DNA of 55,132 nucleotides from Gymnopus androsaceus JB14 (Eukaryota; Basidiomycota; Agaricomycetes; Agaricales; Omphalotaceae), in assembly GCA_009733575.1 (NCBI GenBank), contig ML769785.1, forward strand, positions 1-55,132, written 5' to 3'. Shown in pieces: positions 32,067-44,000 of this stretch (position 1 is its first letter; every line of letters begins with the position of its first letter). The translations under genes and the position numbers were made by a program. Under the pieces are notes generated by a model, which ran no database searches, had not been told where the DNA came from, and saw nothing but the letters and a program-made list of their open reading frames with translations.

Positions 32067-32914
32067 TAGAGTTGGATATCATTTCAATTCATTTGTGGGT
32101 ATAGTGATGTGTTGGCTCAGCCTGAAAGCCATATGCTGGGCAAGGCTGAGCTGAGCCTGGCCCTGAAAAGCTGGATCTTGAGGGATGGCCTGGCCTCAAT
32201 TTCAAAACACCCTGGGCCAGGGCTTTCATCAACAAAACCTGGATGTTTGCTGGAGCACTCAGAGCATTGAATTGATGCTCTGGAGAGCACTGACTGCTCT
32301 GGCTGCACCAAAGCTGTCACAGAATGTTGGCCAAGTGACATAGTGTGAGACCCAGTGCATGAAATGGATCTTAAACGATGTATCCCAAATGTCTTGCACC
32401 TAGATGTAAGTGGAGACCAAATGTGACCACCCAGGGTAACCATGCTGTAAGGTGGGTCTAGACAGTAGTATGAGTGTTGTATGGAACAGCACAAGCCTCG
32501 GAGGTGCAAGGAACAGTGTAAGGACCACCCAATGACGTAATCAGGAGGAATTGGGTGGTATTGTGGTCCAACAACCAGAAGCAAGCAGAAGCAGATGGAA
32601 TATGGATGAAGGGGTGGTCCAAAAGTTGTAATATGTCCAAATATGGATAATGCGGATGGAAATAGGGTGGAAGTGGGTGGAATAGGGTGGGAGTGGATGG
32701 AAATAGGGTGGAGCAGATGGAATAGAGTGAAAGTGGATGGTGCTGGAGGCTCTAGAAGTAGCAAAACCCAAATAGGAAGCTCCCAGGGAGCTTTGGTCAT
32801 AAAGTCATAAACAGAGATAAAATAAAGTGAACTCTGGACATAGATTTGGGATCTATGGATGGAGCCTCACAGTCAATGCAGATGACAGTGAGCCTTCAAA
32901 AGGAGCTTGGAAGG
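32067..32914 (+). repeat. Module B, copy 3
   Basis: Near-identical to 17617-18975 but without the CAGTG MITE. Ends where copy 1 also ends (GGAGCTTGGAAGG). Confidence 0.75.
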
Positions 32915-33604
32915 CACAACTGGTTGGAACAGACAAAACAGAGAGACAGAGACAGAGACAGAAGCAAAATGGGATTGATTCAGTAACAACAGTAATAACA
33001 GACTATGGTACATGGACTCAGGGTGTCTACTTATATACTGTAGGGAAGCTGTGTAAGTCATCGGGAGGGCCTGATGGATGGTTATCAAGTGTGGGAGGCA
33101 CCTGGAAGGTAGGATAACTGGTAATCACATGTAGAAAGTGCCCGGCAGGCAGGATAAATGGTAAATATTAGAGTTAACATTCCTAAATAGGAAGTAGCAG
33201 CAGTAAGTCCACACAGGACTTAGTAGTAACGATCACACAGATCGATGGGGGACAACGGTGTTATTTACAGGGTATGCTACCTAGGCTTATATACAATCCT
33301 ATGTACAAACGATATATCGGGCAAGTGGCTACTGCGTGAATACTTGTGGCTACTATGCATATGGTAAAGTGGGTACTGCGAGAGAGCAAGTGGATACGGC
33401 GAGAGACTGAGTGGAGTCTGCGAGACGATAACAGTGGAGTGCATCATCAGCAAAAACTGTTTTGGGCCCAGGAGGATCTAAGGTCACCTAGTCCTCTTAG
33501 GCAACCTGAGGTATCCTAGTTGGCCCAGGAAAAAGGGTAAAACTTTGGACACCTCAGGCATCCTAGTCATCCTGGGATGTCCTGGGGCATCCTGGGGCAT
33601 ACCC
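32915..33604. other. Unassigned region
   Basis: Contains a GAGACAGAGACAG stretch (32940), a plus-strand ORF of about 96 codons without recognisable domain, and CATCCTGGG-type repeats near 33560-33600. The block around 33180-33330 has the look of LTR sequence, but I cannot show ends. Confidence 0.35.
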
Positions 33605-33950
33605 GATTACATCATCAATCGCATCATCAATCTCTGCTGCCCGCACACCGACCTGCGCACTCTTCCCTCGATGTCGCGCACATCATTACCGACAGGGCTG
33701 ACAGCCTTTTCTGATCAGCTCTTCGCGATGCTGTGCGTACCTCGGTCATCGTCTGCAACAATGAGCGCGATCAATTCTGAAAGTGGTGCTAAAAATCCGA
33801 AAAAAACTGCTATAAATCTATGAAAAAGCACATTGTCCGACACGCTACATAGATGCTCGCTCGCTATAATCATACATGAAACATATCAAATCGACAAGCC
33901 TCCTGACCAGTTCACTCCTTCCCATTCCCGCTCCATCTCTTCATCATTTC
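33605..33950 (+). repeat. Left inverted repeat of a 4.6-kb segment
   Basis: Shares, in reverse complement, the blocks CCCGCACACCG, CTTCCCTCGATGTCGCGCAC and CCTTTTCTGATCAGCT-like sequence with 37790-38190. Similarity is moderate, roughly three quarters by eye. Confidence 0.6.
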
Positions 33951-34130
33951 CCTTATCCATTTTGCCTCCCTTCCACAGCCCCTCATCCTCTGAATCTTCC
34001 TCATCATTGTCTGAGTCCCCACTACAGCCTTCTTTGCCCAATGTTTTCACGGTGTAGCGCCCATTTCTACTCCTCTTTCGCACCTGCCTGGTCGGTTCGT
34101 CCAAAGCGTTAGGAAAGATGTTGCGAGGAA
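33886..34130 (-). pseudogene. Acidic ORF fragment (DKGNDEEMEREWE family), left copy
   Basis: The minus-strand reading has a basic stretch (VRKRSRNGRYTVKTLG), then an acidic run and MDKGNDEEMEREWEGVNWSG. A related peptide (MDGGNDEEMERELEEADWSG) is encoded on the plus strand at 37830-37900, so it belongs to the inverted repeats. Family not recognised. Confidence 0.45.
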
Positions 34131-36740
34131 CCCTTGATGGAGACCGATCGCAACTCGTTATTCGCGAACAGAGCGTGAATCACTGACCATGAATGGCTTC
34201 AAGAGTGGGAAGAGCGACGGTTTTGGAGATGCGGATGCCCAGGGAGATGCAAATTGCATGGAGAGGGCAAAGGAACGGGGTTCGTGAAAGGAAGGTGGTT
34301 GTTTGGAACGGGTTCAGTGACAAGATTGGATAAGAAGTTTGTGGAGGCCTAGCGGAATTTAGTTAGTATATGGAGTGAAATGAAAAGGGGAAGTACGCAC
34401 TCAGTGCATGCCGAAAGAGGTACCTGGAGAACATGAAGCGACTGGTCTCCCGTAGACTTCCTCGCCAGCCTCGACTCTGAACTCCGCATAGCATTGAGCA
34501 CGCAAGATTCCTGCTCTTCGTCCAAATCTCAAAAGATGAAGTGTCGATTTTATACTCGCGAGCTGGGCATGTGTTTTTGGGTAGAAGAGCAACCAGAGTT
34601 GAGGACCTCAATTAGAATCGATTCGGCTGACACAGAAAGGCATCGGCGAGCAGTGGCAGAGTCGAGGACACTTGCTTGATTAAATCAATCCGTCAAGTGA
34701 ATGGAGAATATCATGCGGAACAGGTGAACGATGGCAAGAAGGGTGGTCCTTCGTCTTCCTCGTCACCGTCTTTGCCTCCTCTTCCTGCAGCATCTCTGAT
34801 GACAATGAACCAGCCTACTTGGCCATTTTCTCTTCCTCTCTTCCCCTCACTTCAAGCTCGCATCCATGCTCGGACGAACTTCCCACCCTTCTACCCTTCT
34901 AACACCCATAGCACTAACGCGCCTCATAGGGACGGCTGTGAGGGGGTTTGGAAAGGTATTGCGCGGGTTCTTGGGCTCACTCTTCCCAATTCGACATTCA
35001 GCGCTAGATGCGTTGGATAGGCCGTTACTCCTCGTGAAACTGCTTCTTGGTTAGGATCTGGTACTCCCAGTGCCCAAAGACGCGTAGATCTTTGAGAGTC
35101 GGTGTTGAACTCGCGACAGTCGACATCTGTAAACCTAAATGTAGAATCGGAAGGCGCTCTGGGCATTTTGGGTGAACTCTAGTTCCGCCTTGTTCCACGA
35201 GAGATTCCAATAACACCTCCGTCCATCCTCCAGACTCCACTCCAATAAAGTTGGCTGCGTAGGCCTAGTCGATGGCGGGAAAGGGTTGGATTGCATAAGG
35301 AAAGTGGATAGAATACGATTCATGGAGTCTCTAGAACCGTGCGTCAGCAAAAGTAAACGGTTACAGATATCCCGCCAGATCCAGGGTCGGACCCTCGAGG
35401 ATATTCTGTAATAAAGTAACTCACGGTCTTGCCTGGATATTAGAAGGTGTACAAAAAGTTCCTTGAGAATTTCAACGAGCTAGCGAGCAGCGACAGCGTC
35501 TGTCTTTTGAATCTAGTTCAATGCAAGGTACATGAATTATTAGACCGTGAAAGGCAATGAGAAGCTCACCTGAAAACATTCCGTTCTTGAGCATTGAGAG
35601 GATATCGAGGACAAAGAAGTTCGTTGAATGAAAGAAACCGATATCGTGGGACTCTGAGAAAGTCAGGTGCTTGTGAGCGCTTCGAAGTCCGCGGAGTATC
35701 CGATACTCCTCCCGGACATCCGAAAGTCCAACGTTGGCGGTCCCTCCAGCAAGCGTGAATGCTCAGAAGGACACGAAACAGTCGGAATACACTACTTCAT
35801 GTTAGATAAATGTTATCCTCAAATTATACAGACTTCGGATAAGGCTGCCATTGTTTGGAAACATGTCAATGTACTTAATACCGACATCACCACAAATTGC
35901 GAAAAGTATTTGGGATGTATGTTCATTGGGAGGTGACGATTACCTCTAGAGCTGTAGGATATTACTTGATATGATACTTATATTCGATCTATAGCCCCCA
36001 AAGGTTTACGTTGGTAATATTTTATTTTCATGAAAAATGGAACGTCGATATGGACTAAATAATTATAATCCGTTTGTACATACTTACTTCGACAATGCAT
36101 CTCTCGGCACGATTCGCTAAATCGAAGCCATAATGAAGATAGTGCTACTACATTCAGATTTAAAAAGCTTTAGGACACTCTTATTGTTGATATTTGGCTC
36201 AAGTTCATCGTACACAATAATGAACTCAATCCTAAATGTACAGTGATCAAAATGAGATAGAATTCTATCAAGTGATTGCGCTAATTAAGTGAGACTTCAG
36301 TGTATTAAAGACTAATAAACATGTATTAAGGCGATACCGGAGCATCCGGATGATATCTGGTGTCATCTGGCTGCTTGAGATCGTCGTTTCGAACGACGAG
36401 CTCGAAAGAAACGCCCGTTAAGCGCCAACGGACCGCGTTTTCCGAACGTGATTCGTTGGTTGAATTTTGCTCTCGACGCTCATCTACGCTCATTCAACCC
36501 GACGAATCAACGACGACGAATTATCATCCAAAACCTTCCTAGACCTTTTTGGGCCCACGGTACGTCCATCTTACTTGCTTATGGTGCTTACTTGGAAGTT
36601 TTCCCCTGGTTTTAGCTCTCCCTGCATCGACTTGACGTTGAACTTCCCCGTAGGTTCAAACTTTATTTCCCTCGTCAATCCCCATTTTAATACCCTGAAG
36701 TTCTTAGTAGCTGCTGCCGTGATGGTTTCATTCAATAGAG
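34131..36740. other. Interior of the inverted-repeat segment, no assigned gene
   Basis: Many short ORFs on both strands, none with a recognised domain or convincing exon chain. 35940-36330 is AT-rich and empty. Confidence 0.4.
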
Positions 36741-36750
36741 CAATAAATAT

Positions 36751-36984
36751 CCCTTTTCTATCAACACCCATCTCGGAATTGAGCAGGCTCGTCGTGACGA
36801 CCTTGAATCCCTTGCCTACGTCCTCATGTTCTTCCTCCGCGGTGCTCTTCCGTGGCAAGGTCTCAAGGCTGCCACGAAGAAGCAAAAGTACGACCGCATC
36901 ATGGAGAAGAAGATGACGACCCCTACCGACCTTCTTTGCCGTGGATTCCCTAATGAATTTGGTATCTTCTTGAACTACACTCGT
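36751..36984 (+). pseudogene. Casein kinase 1 fragment
   Basis: About 78 codons match the C-lobe of fungal CK1 kinases: [60 protein letters not shown] and [16 protein letters not shown]. The catalytic loop, DFG and glycine-rich regions are missing on the left and the rest of the C-lobe on the right. Sequence on both sides is unrelated. It therefore cannot be an active kinase and looks like a captured piece of a host gene. Preservation without stops suggests recent capture or selection on the parent. Confidence 0.85.
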
Positions 36985-37721
36985 GCTCAACTCTGCCACT
37001 ACCACTACTCCCACCCATGCATCTCCTCCTTCCGTAACAACATTCACCAATCCTCTTTCACCCTCATCCACGTCGTTAACCCGGGTGATTTTCTCTATGC
37101 ACCCAACTCGGCCATTTTTACTCAACCCACTTTTCTATTGGCCGAATCGAGCACCACTGAACAATAATTCTCGACTCCGATAGGAATTTGGCGTACACAG
37201 GAGGACAGCGTCGGGGCCGGCGGACAACAGCGCTCACTGTCGCTGCTCTCTGTGCGAGTCGAAGTAAAGACAGTTTACGAAAGTAGTCTGTCCCCTTTGA
37301 CGAGTTTCCCTCCATATGCTATCGTCATCGAGGTCACCGTAGGTGTCGCAGAGATGGCCTTCGGGACTCTTTTGGTGATGACGACTCGCACTGTCCATCT
37401 AGCCAACACCATTGCTCAATATCAACATCACATCATCCTCGCCTGCGGGTGATGCTCTTCTTATGTCGTTCCCTCTCATCCCCAATCCATTTGCGCCTCT
37501 TCTTCAAGCCGGAGGATATAACTTCTTCACGTTTGATATTGGACGTCAATATGTAAGTGCAATCTGCATAAACATCGTCAGAGCATGGCTCATCCCATGC
37601 TCCCTTACAGGTTCATCGATTGGTCGTTTCAATGAAAATGAATGTCTCACGTGTCAACACCTATTCCGAATTGCGCCCAGGTCGTGGCTTCGGGCTTTCA
37701 TTATTTTGCCGTGTCGCTTGA

Positions 37722-37980
37722 ATGGGAATCGAGGAGAAAGAAGGTAGGAAATATAGCGTGACGATGAATAGCAATTGGTTGCGGCCAACGGGGAAGATTC
37801 AGAGGAAGAGTGGCTGGGAGCGAGGCGAAATGGATGGGGGAAATGATGAAGAGATGGAGCGAGAATTGGAAGAAGCGGATTGGTCGGGACGGTCGTGGTG
37901 GGCTGAACTTGATATATTTGATACTATAGCAAGCCAGTCTAATATAGCGTATTGGACAATGTATTTTTTTGTGGATTCAT
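37722..37980 (+). pseudogene. Acidic ORF fragment, right copy
   Basis: Encodes SGWERGEMDGGNDEEMEREL and EEADWSGRSWW. Mirror copy of the fragment at 33886-34130. Confidence 0.4.
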
Positions 37981-38190
37981 AGTGATTTTTTTCGGATTTT
38001 TAACGACATTTTAGTAAATGAGTGTGCTCGTTGTTTGCGATGGTGACCAGGGTACGCACAGCATCGCGACAAGCTGATCAGCAAAGGCTGTTGTGCGCGA
38101 CATCGAGGGAAGAGTGCGCGAGCCGGTGTGCGGGGAGGCGGAGATTGAAGATCAGATTGATGATGGAATCGGCGATGCGTTTCCGAGCGC
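37790..38190 (-). repeat. Right inverted repeat of the 4.6-kb segment
   Basis: Counterpart of 33605-33950. Confidence 0.6.
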
Positions 38191-38389
38191 CAAAGGCGGG
38201 ATGGCGGGGGGTGATGATCAAGGCATTGATGGTGCAATGTAACACTGAGCAGTGTGCGGGGGTGGCGTGGTGGGTGTAGTGATGACCCACCCAGGTATGG
38301 TGGTCACCAAAACCCCTACTGGTAGGAGGAAGGGAGATCATGCATTCTGATGTATCCTGAAAAATGCGGGATCTCCCTTGTTTGATACA

Positions 38390-40474
38390 TGATTCTAGCA
38401 GCTAGGGCTGTTCGCCAGTGGATTATGGGATGCCCATATTCTCTCCAGACCTTCTCCATCCGTCGACCCGACCCCAGGAATAATATTCAGGGAATACTCC
38501 TCGTGCTCATCCTGCCCATGCGCCGGCTCGTGGAATTTCGGAATTGCCGGTTTAGCAGTGAATGTGGGAGAAGGTTTGATTTCTTGAGGCCAGAATTTCG
38601 CCATACCCGATTCCAGGTTAATGAACCACTGACATGCAATATTGTAGCTGATTAGAATGTCATCGACGTCGACGAATTTGTGGAGGGCAATCGCAAATGT
38701 GTAATCCATGTTGCCATATCTAAATTAATGTCGGATCCACAGGCAACAAGCAAGTTCAAGGCCTTCTCACCTTTCGCCCTTCTTCAGATTTCCTACCGCG
38801 GTAATCATGTCTGTCCGTGCACAGGAAACTGCACTGACACCCGTGTATCGGAGCCCTCGACTGTACTTTGTAGCTGCTTTCGCTAATGCCGCGAAACCTA
38901 CGCAAGTGCTAATCTGCAACCAGTTAGGACACTGTCAGCATTGAGGGAATACAGGATCGTTAAGACACTCACATCTTCCTCGTGCATTCTACTTTTGACG
39001 TACTTCTCGTACCCTTCCCTCGCTACAAAGTAAGCAGTCCCGATTCCCATTCCCGGGTCTCATGACCAGCTTGAAACCAGTTGATTCTTCAATCTAAAGT
39101 TCGCATCCATTGCAAGCATAGCACAATACAGGAATCTTATCATTCAAGCAGGTCAGCCGGATTCGACAAGCGTTCGAAGGAAATGTACTGTTCTTCCGGT
39201 GGAGCATCTAAGTAATTTGCTGGGAGGTTTATTGCGGGATGAGGACAGGAAGGACATTTAATTGCTAGTTCTGCCGCTTTTGTGTCTTCAATACGTGTTG
39301 GACTGGGATCATGGCCCCTTCCCCCTCGTTTCAACATGTGGAGGTGCCTCCATTGGCTCAGCATCAGCTTGAGCACAGCGTACCGCCAAATAGTAGGAGC
39401 CAGCCCGGCATTATCTTCCAGTTGTTCCAACGTCTGATAGAAGCCTAAGGTTGACGCTTTGCTGGTGAGGGAGTGTAGATGAATGAAGTCGAGGTAACGG
39501 AACGTTGCACATGTCTGAATAACATCTTGGCTCGCGGGATAAAGCCTAAATCGTAATAGCTGGACATCGTGCAGCTCGGCGCGCTCGCAACCACAGAAAT
39601 ACAGCGAAAGTCGATGTGGGCCTGTTGTGTCCATTACAAGGAAGTTTACATGGCACCAGACGGGATTGCTACACCAAGTAGTTGTGTGATTCAATTGTAT
39701 GGTGAGCCCAAGTTCCGTCAGAGATGTCTTCATGAAAAATTCGCCATTCCATCTCTAGAAATCGTTGTCACAATCCAATTTTCGATCAGAACAAAGGAAC
39801 TATACCTCAACTCTATGGAAGGGGTCCCTGGAGTGTTGCTTGGTGCAGCACGATGCGCAAACCAGGTAAGGACTGATGCACTCAACGCAGCGGATTTCTG
39901 CTTGGCCACAGGGCAACTTTCCTCAAGCAATGCAGTCCGGGCAATCTGTAACACTGGCTATGTCGCCTTGACCATCAAGTCGAATAAGTTCATCCAGGTA
40001 GTGAGAGCGATGTTTCTCTAACCACACAAGGTTGATTCGTCTCTGCCAAATTGAGCACTTTTGAGTACATACTTCAAAAGATGTCGGATGGGAATGTACA
40101 GATTTCTTGCTTCATTTCCTCTTCTTTCGTGTGGCTTCCGCAGTAATCAGAGCACCGGGAAAATCATCCATGGCCACTTCACTCCCAAGTTCTAGCAAAG
40201 AATCATTTCCGTAGTCCCTATGTGCGTTCCAGCTATTCCCTCCCATCCATTTGATTCTCCCCTTCTGTGGTGACCTTTGAGATGCAACAGGAGCTCCATG
40301 AGCATCTATTTTGCCATCTCTCGAATGGACGACCTCAAAGTCATCCGCGACAAGTACTCGATTGTGCGTTTGATGATTCGTTTTGATTCGTTTTGAAGAC
40401 GAGCTCGAGCCTCCAACGCGTTTATGACCACGCAAGGCAGCATTCTTTACGGAGGTGTATCTTCCTACCCCCAT
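38390..40474 (-). pseudogene. KDZ (CxC2-like) transposase gene, decayed
   Basis: N terminus MGVGRYTSVKNAALRGHKRV is basic. Next come VWLEKHRSHYLDELIRLDGQ and the cysteine-rich segment with TDCPDCIA, RCVECISPYLVCASCC and HRVE. After a short intron come WNGEFFMKTSLTELGLTIQL, LYFCGCERAELHDVQLLRFR, WRHLHMLKRGGRGHDPSPTR and CPSCPHPAINLP. Further exons give GIGTAYFVAREGYEKYV, FAALAKAATKYSRGLRYTG and finally ISYNIACQWFINL, PKFHEPAH, NIIPGVGSTDGEGLERIWA and SHNPLAN. These are diagnostic of the Kyakuja-Dileera-Zisupton family. In-frame TGA at 40112-40114 and 39923-39925 (the family has Arg in CIARG) and loss of everything after SHNPLAN show it is dead. Confidence 0.88.
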
Positions 40475-40782
40475 GGCATCCCACCAAGTGAAAAAAAAGA
40501 GTTTATTGAATTAGAGGATCGGTGTTGAGAGAAAGAGTAGCGCGCTGTGTCACTCAGGTGACTGTCAAGAGTAGCGCTGTATGACTCACTCAGGTGACTA
40601 TTTACTTCAGTGCTGTGATGTGTCTCTTATCTCTTTCCTTCTTCCGCCCATCTATAATAATTCATTTCATTCGCTAATGTCTACATACCCAACATTCTTT
40701 TGCTCTCCAAGTAAGTACTAATTGCACTATTGATTGGACTCTCATAGATGCAGTTTTACAGACCGTGAATTTCGTTTTTCCT

Positions 40783-40900
40783 CCATGTGCAACCAACATT
40801 GCCGGCCACCGCTCTCTTTCCAATCGAAAACTACCCTTTTTAGTCCATGTGCAACCAAGATGGCCGTATCTCTCTTTCCAATCGAAAACTACCCTTTCTG
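40783..40900 (+). repeat. Tandem duplication, period 62 bp
   Basis: CCATGTGCAACCAA at 40783 and again at 40845, each followed by CTCTCTTTCCAATCG and AAAACTACCCTTT. Lies in the upstream region of the next gene. Confidence 0.75.
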
Positions 40901-40928
40901 CTTCTCAGCTCGCACACCTGTATTCAAA

Positions 40929-41537
40929 ATGGCAGGCTACCTCGATTATTGGTGCAATCTGGATGTTACTGGCACCGCTGAACGCGATATTCTCACTTTC
41001 CAGCTTAAAACGGAATTCGAAGATTTCAAACGCATGGTGGACACTCTAATCCAAGCTCGTGAAGAGCGCCGCCGTGAAATTGCGCGCGAATTGGAACCCC
41101 TTGAAGTCCGCTTTTTGTATGTATCTATCTATATTCTCTCTGCATGCTAACAATGTTTACAGTGGTCACTACTACGCCGAAGCTACTACTCGAGGCATGG
41201 ATCTGACGCCGCTACTGCTTGAGAACATGCATGCCCTGGCTCATCGAAAGGCCGTTACTGTTTGAGAGACCAGAGAGCGACAACTAGCCATAGTTCGTCG
41301 GCGTAAACTTGCGCAAGAATGTGAAGCGGAGCAAGACCAACTGAGGTTAAATGGAAAGAAGCCGAAGTATGACCCTTTGTATCGTTCTTACATCCTCACT
41401 CACCTGTACATAGACCTGTTCCACGCGTTGATTACCAGGCCATGCACGAAGCTGCTGAAAAACGTCATGTTGAACTACTCCAAAAAGCCCACATGTATTT
41501 ACTGGAGCAAGAGCTTACTGCTTCCAAAACCAAGTAG
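40929..41537 (+). pseudogene. Hypothetical coiled-coil gene with one in-frame TGA
   Basis: Starts MAGYLDYWCNLDVTGTAERD. Exons 40929-41116, 41163-41366 and 41414-41537 join in phase through 46- and 47-nt introns with GT-AG ends (the first has a GCTAAC branch-like site). The product of about 170 residues is rich in Glu, Arg and Leu (IQAREERRREIARELEPLEV, ETRERQLAIVRRRKLAQECE, AEKRHVELLQKAHMYLLEQE) and should form coiled coil. A TGA at 41263-41265 sits where Arg would fit. The reading continues as charged coiled coil beyond it, so the stop is probably a recent mutation. Family not recognised. Confidence 0.55.
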
Positions 41538-41725
41538 TTCGAATGTACTTCTTATTGGTCACTGTTTAACCCTGTTACCGTTCCTGTTGCTTGAATTTGC
41601 CCAATATGTATTCTGGAGTTTGTCGGCTCATCCGGATGCCCCGACTCTCGCTCCTCATCAACCGATTAGCCGTGATACACTGCCATCTGAAGGTACTGAC
41701 TATCTCCCTTTCGTCCCAATCACTC

Positions 41726-42523
41726 ATGGACTACCAGCCCCTCGACGTCCTTCCATCGAGCCCAGAGTCAGACAACAAATCTGTTATGGACCTAACTCAT
41801 TCCGACACTGACTCTGTTAAGAACTGCCCAGTCCCGGCCAATCCTACTATTGAGTCAGAGTCAGAGGTGTCCGAAGGAGAAAATATGAGCGAGTCTGCAA
41901 ACGATGGCCATCTGAATCATCTCTGTCTGCCTTATGGGGGTGTCCCCAACAGAGTTTGTCTCGAGTGGTTGGAGGGCAGAGACAATGACGGATGGGCCAA
42001 TCACCGCGGTAATCCTCACGACTGGCATAACAACATCAATGCGTCTTGGGGCTCGCCGCTCGATAGCCATCCCGTGAGTCCCTTGGTCAATCTACGTGAG
42101 GACTTTGGTTCCATCGGACTGACTTGGCAGGGTGCCCGAGACCGAGACACTTCCCTTGACCATCTTGGACATGAAGATTGGGCCCACATTCAACGTAAGC
42201 TTTCCTTCTTCCATTGTAATACATCCAATCCCAATGGTACTTAAGTCCACAAAACTACTAAGCTCACCCGAATTATGGAGCACGGAGAGCCTACCTTTAC
42301 CGGATATCAGATTCTCGAACGTTATAACCAAGTGGAAGAAGAGGGTGCTGAACGTTCAAAGGACGTTCGGGAGATGGATGCACGTATGGAGACACTCTAC
42401 AAGCACCTGCAGCTCCTTGCGCGGAGGTGTGCCTTTGCTGCTCGTCAAGTTGGAGCTCTCCACGATGCCAAAGCCAATCTCCAGGATTTGAAGAAGATTG
42501 CATATACTTGTTTAAAGCATTGA
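41726..42523 (+). CDS. Hypothetical acidic/helical protein, about 248 aa
   Basis: Two exons, 41726-42194 and 42246-42523, joined in phase across a 51-nt intron. Begins MDYQPLDVLPSSPESDNKSV. The first exon is acidic and Ser-rich, with a middle Trp/Asn/Asp-rich part (CLEWLEGRDNDGWANHRGNP, HDWHNN). The second exon is predicted helical (ILERYNQVEEEGAERSKDVR, MDARMETLYKHLQLLARRCA). It follows the coiled-coil gene by about 190 bp on the same strand. I do not recognise a family. Confidence 0.55.
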
Positions 42524-42529
42524 TTTACA

Positions 42530-43193
42530 TTACTTTTATCATGCTCTTGTCCGTTTGAATCAAATCGAATATCTTGTTGATATCATTATCCCTGTGCGAA
42601 TACAGTAAGACTAGAATTCGAGAGAGAATTCAACCAAATCATCGCGGTCGCTTTCAACTTCCAGCCTAAGGTCCGTGGACGCGTTATGACCCCCAAAAGC
42701 ACATTTTCTGATCGCTAAAAGTCATCCAAGTTCCCAGCAATACATTAAGTAGGTTTCATAAAATGTTGTGACAACAAGTAAGTCAACTATATAATCTTTG
42801 CTTAAGATCAACTACTTATTTTTCGAGTTTACAAAATGCTCCAAAATATATTGTTCAAATTACATAGCCCGAGTCTACACATTAATCCGTGCTTAAATCG
42901 CTATTCAAAAGGGCATACACTTAAATCCATTACCTTTAAATTTGACGAACAAGTATCGCAACTTGTGGTGATGTCAGTACTTGTTGGTATCCCCGCATTC
43001 ATGCTACTATATGAGGGCCAGATCAATTGCATTGAATTAACTTAAGCAAACTTTAAATCTACGCTTATACCACCGTTGTCATCTCTTCAGTGGGTGTTCA
43101 ACTTCTCGTATATTGTCCTTCTTCAGCGTTCGTCACTATGGTGGTAGTCAGATCTGAGTTTCCAGATCTCTGTGCGATTGTCGTAGGACCCAG
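42530..43193. other. Intergenic region up to the Gypsy LTR
   Basis: AT-rich, no gene recognised. Confidence 0.5.
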
Positions 43194-44000
43194 TGCAGAA
43201 GGAAGGGTTGTTCTCTGGGAGAACAAGAGGAACCTAGTCGTGCTAGGAGCGGGAGCGTTTACCTGAGAAAGGGGGAGGTACAGACGTCTGCAGAGCGTCT
43301 GGACCTAGCGGAGAGCGGAGAAGAGAGTGAGAGAGATGGAAGAGGCGTACCTAGCGTAGAAGCTGGCGGAACCGAACCTTTCTTGAGTAAGGCTCGAGGT
43401 TCGTACAGACGTATGAAGATCTCGAAGTAACGAAGTTAATTCGAGGATCCGGTTTGTGAGAACTGAGAGGAAAAGCTGAGCGGGAGACGAATTTGCTGGC
43501 TACGATGGCCTTTCACGACGATGGTGGTTTGGGGACAAAAACGAATGAATCTTTTCTTTCGGGTTGCAGAGTATAAGTACTGGATAATCGACTGAAACGT
43601 GAAGTAAAAAGGAAGTAGAAAAGAAGGCTGCCATCGAACCCAATTTGGATAGATTTGGAATCGACACCGGGCTACCGATTAGCGCAATCCCCCAGGGTAC
43701 AATGTGAAGGTGCTCGAGCTTCAGCAACGCTTGCTCAAGGCGAAGGTACCCTGGTGTTGGACCGGGTGCTTCATCCTCCTCCAACCTCCTCGAGTCCTCA
43801 GCGTAGGTACAAGATATCGTATAGTTGTAGTTGTAGTCGGGAATATTGGGTCCGGAAAGGAAGCCACGTCAAAAGAGTGACAGCGAAGGCTTTTGGCGGT
43901 TGTCGTGGTAAGGGAGAGAAGTCGGGAATAAGAAAGCGCCCAAGGCGCGGAATGGTCACGTTGTCCGTGTTCGACGGGTCGCGTATGCGTCCCTTCCACA
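43194..44000 (-). repeat. 3' LTR of the Gypsy element
   Basis: In element orientation begins TGTGGAAGGGACGC and ends CCCTTCCTTCTGCA, giving TG...CA ends. Sequence just inside is CCCTCCTC-type, not the purine tract usually found at this point. Confidence 0.88.

Noticed and set aside
36571..37125. 184-codon minus-strand ORF
   Set aside because: A large part is the antisense of the casein kinase 1 fragment; the remaining parts gave no recognisable family.
38320..38395. Hairpin AAGGGAGATC / GATCTCCCTT as a terminator or element end
   Set aside because: Only about 10 bp of stem. Rho-independent terminators do not apply to fungi, and no duplication or second copy was found.
43194..44000. Purine-rich stretch at 44040-44110 as the polypurine tract
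   Set aside because: It is purine-rich on the plus strand, whereas the element is transcribed from the minus strand, and it is not adjacent to the LTR.
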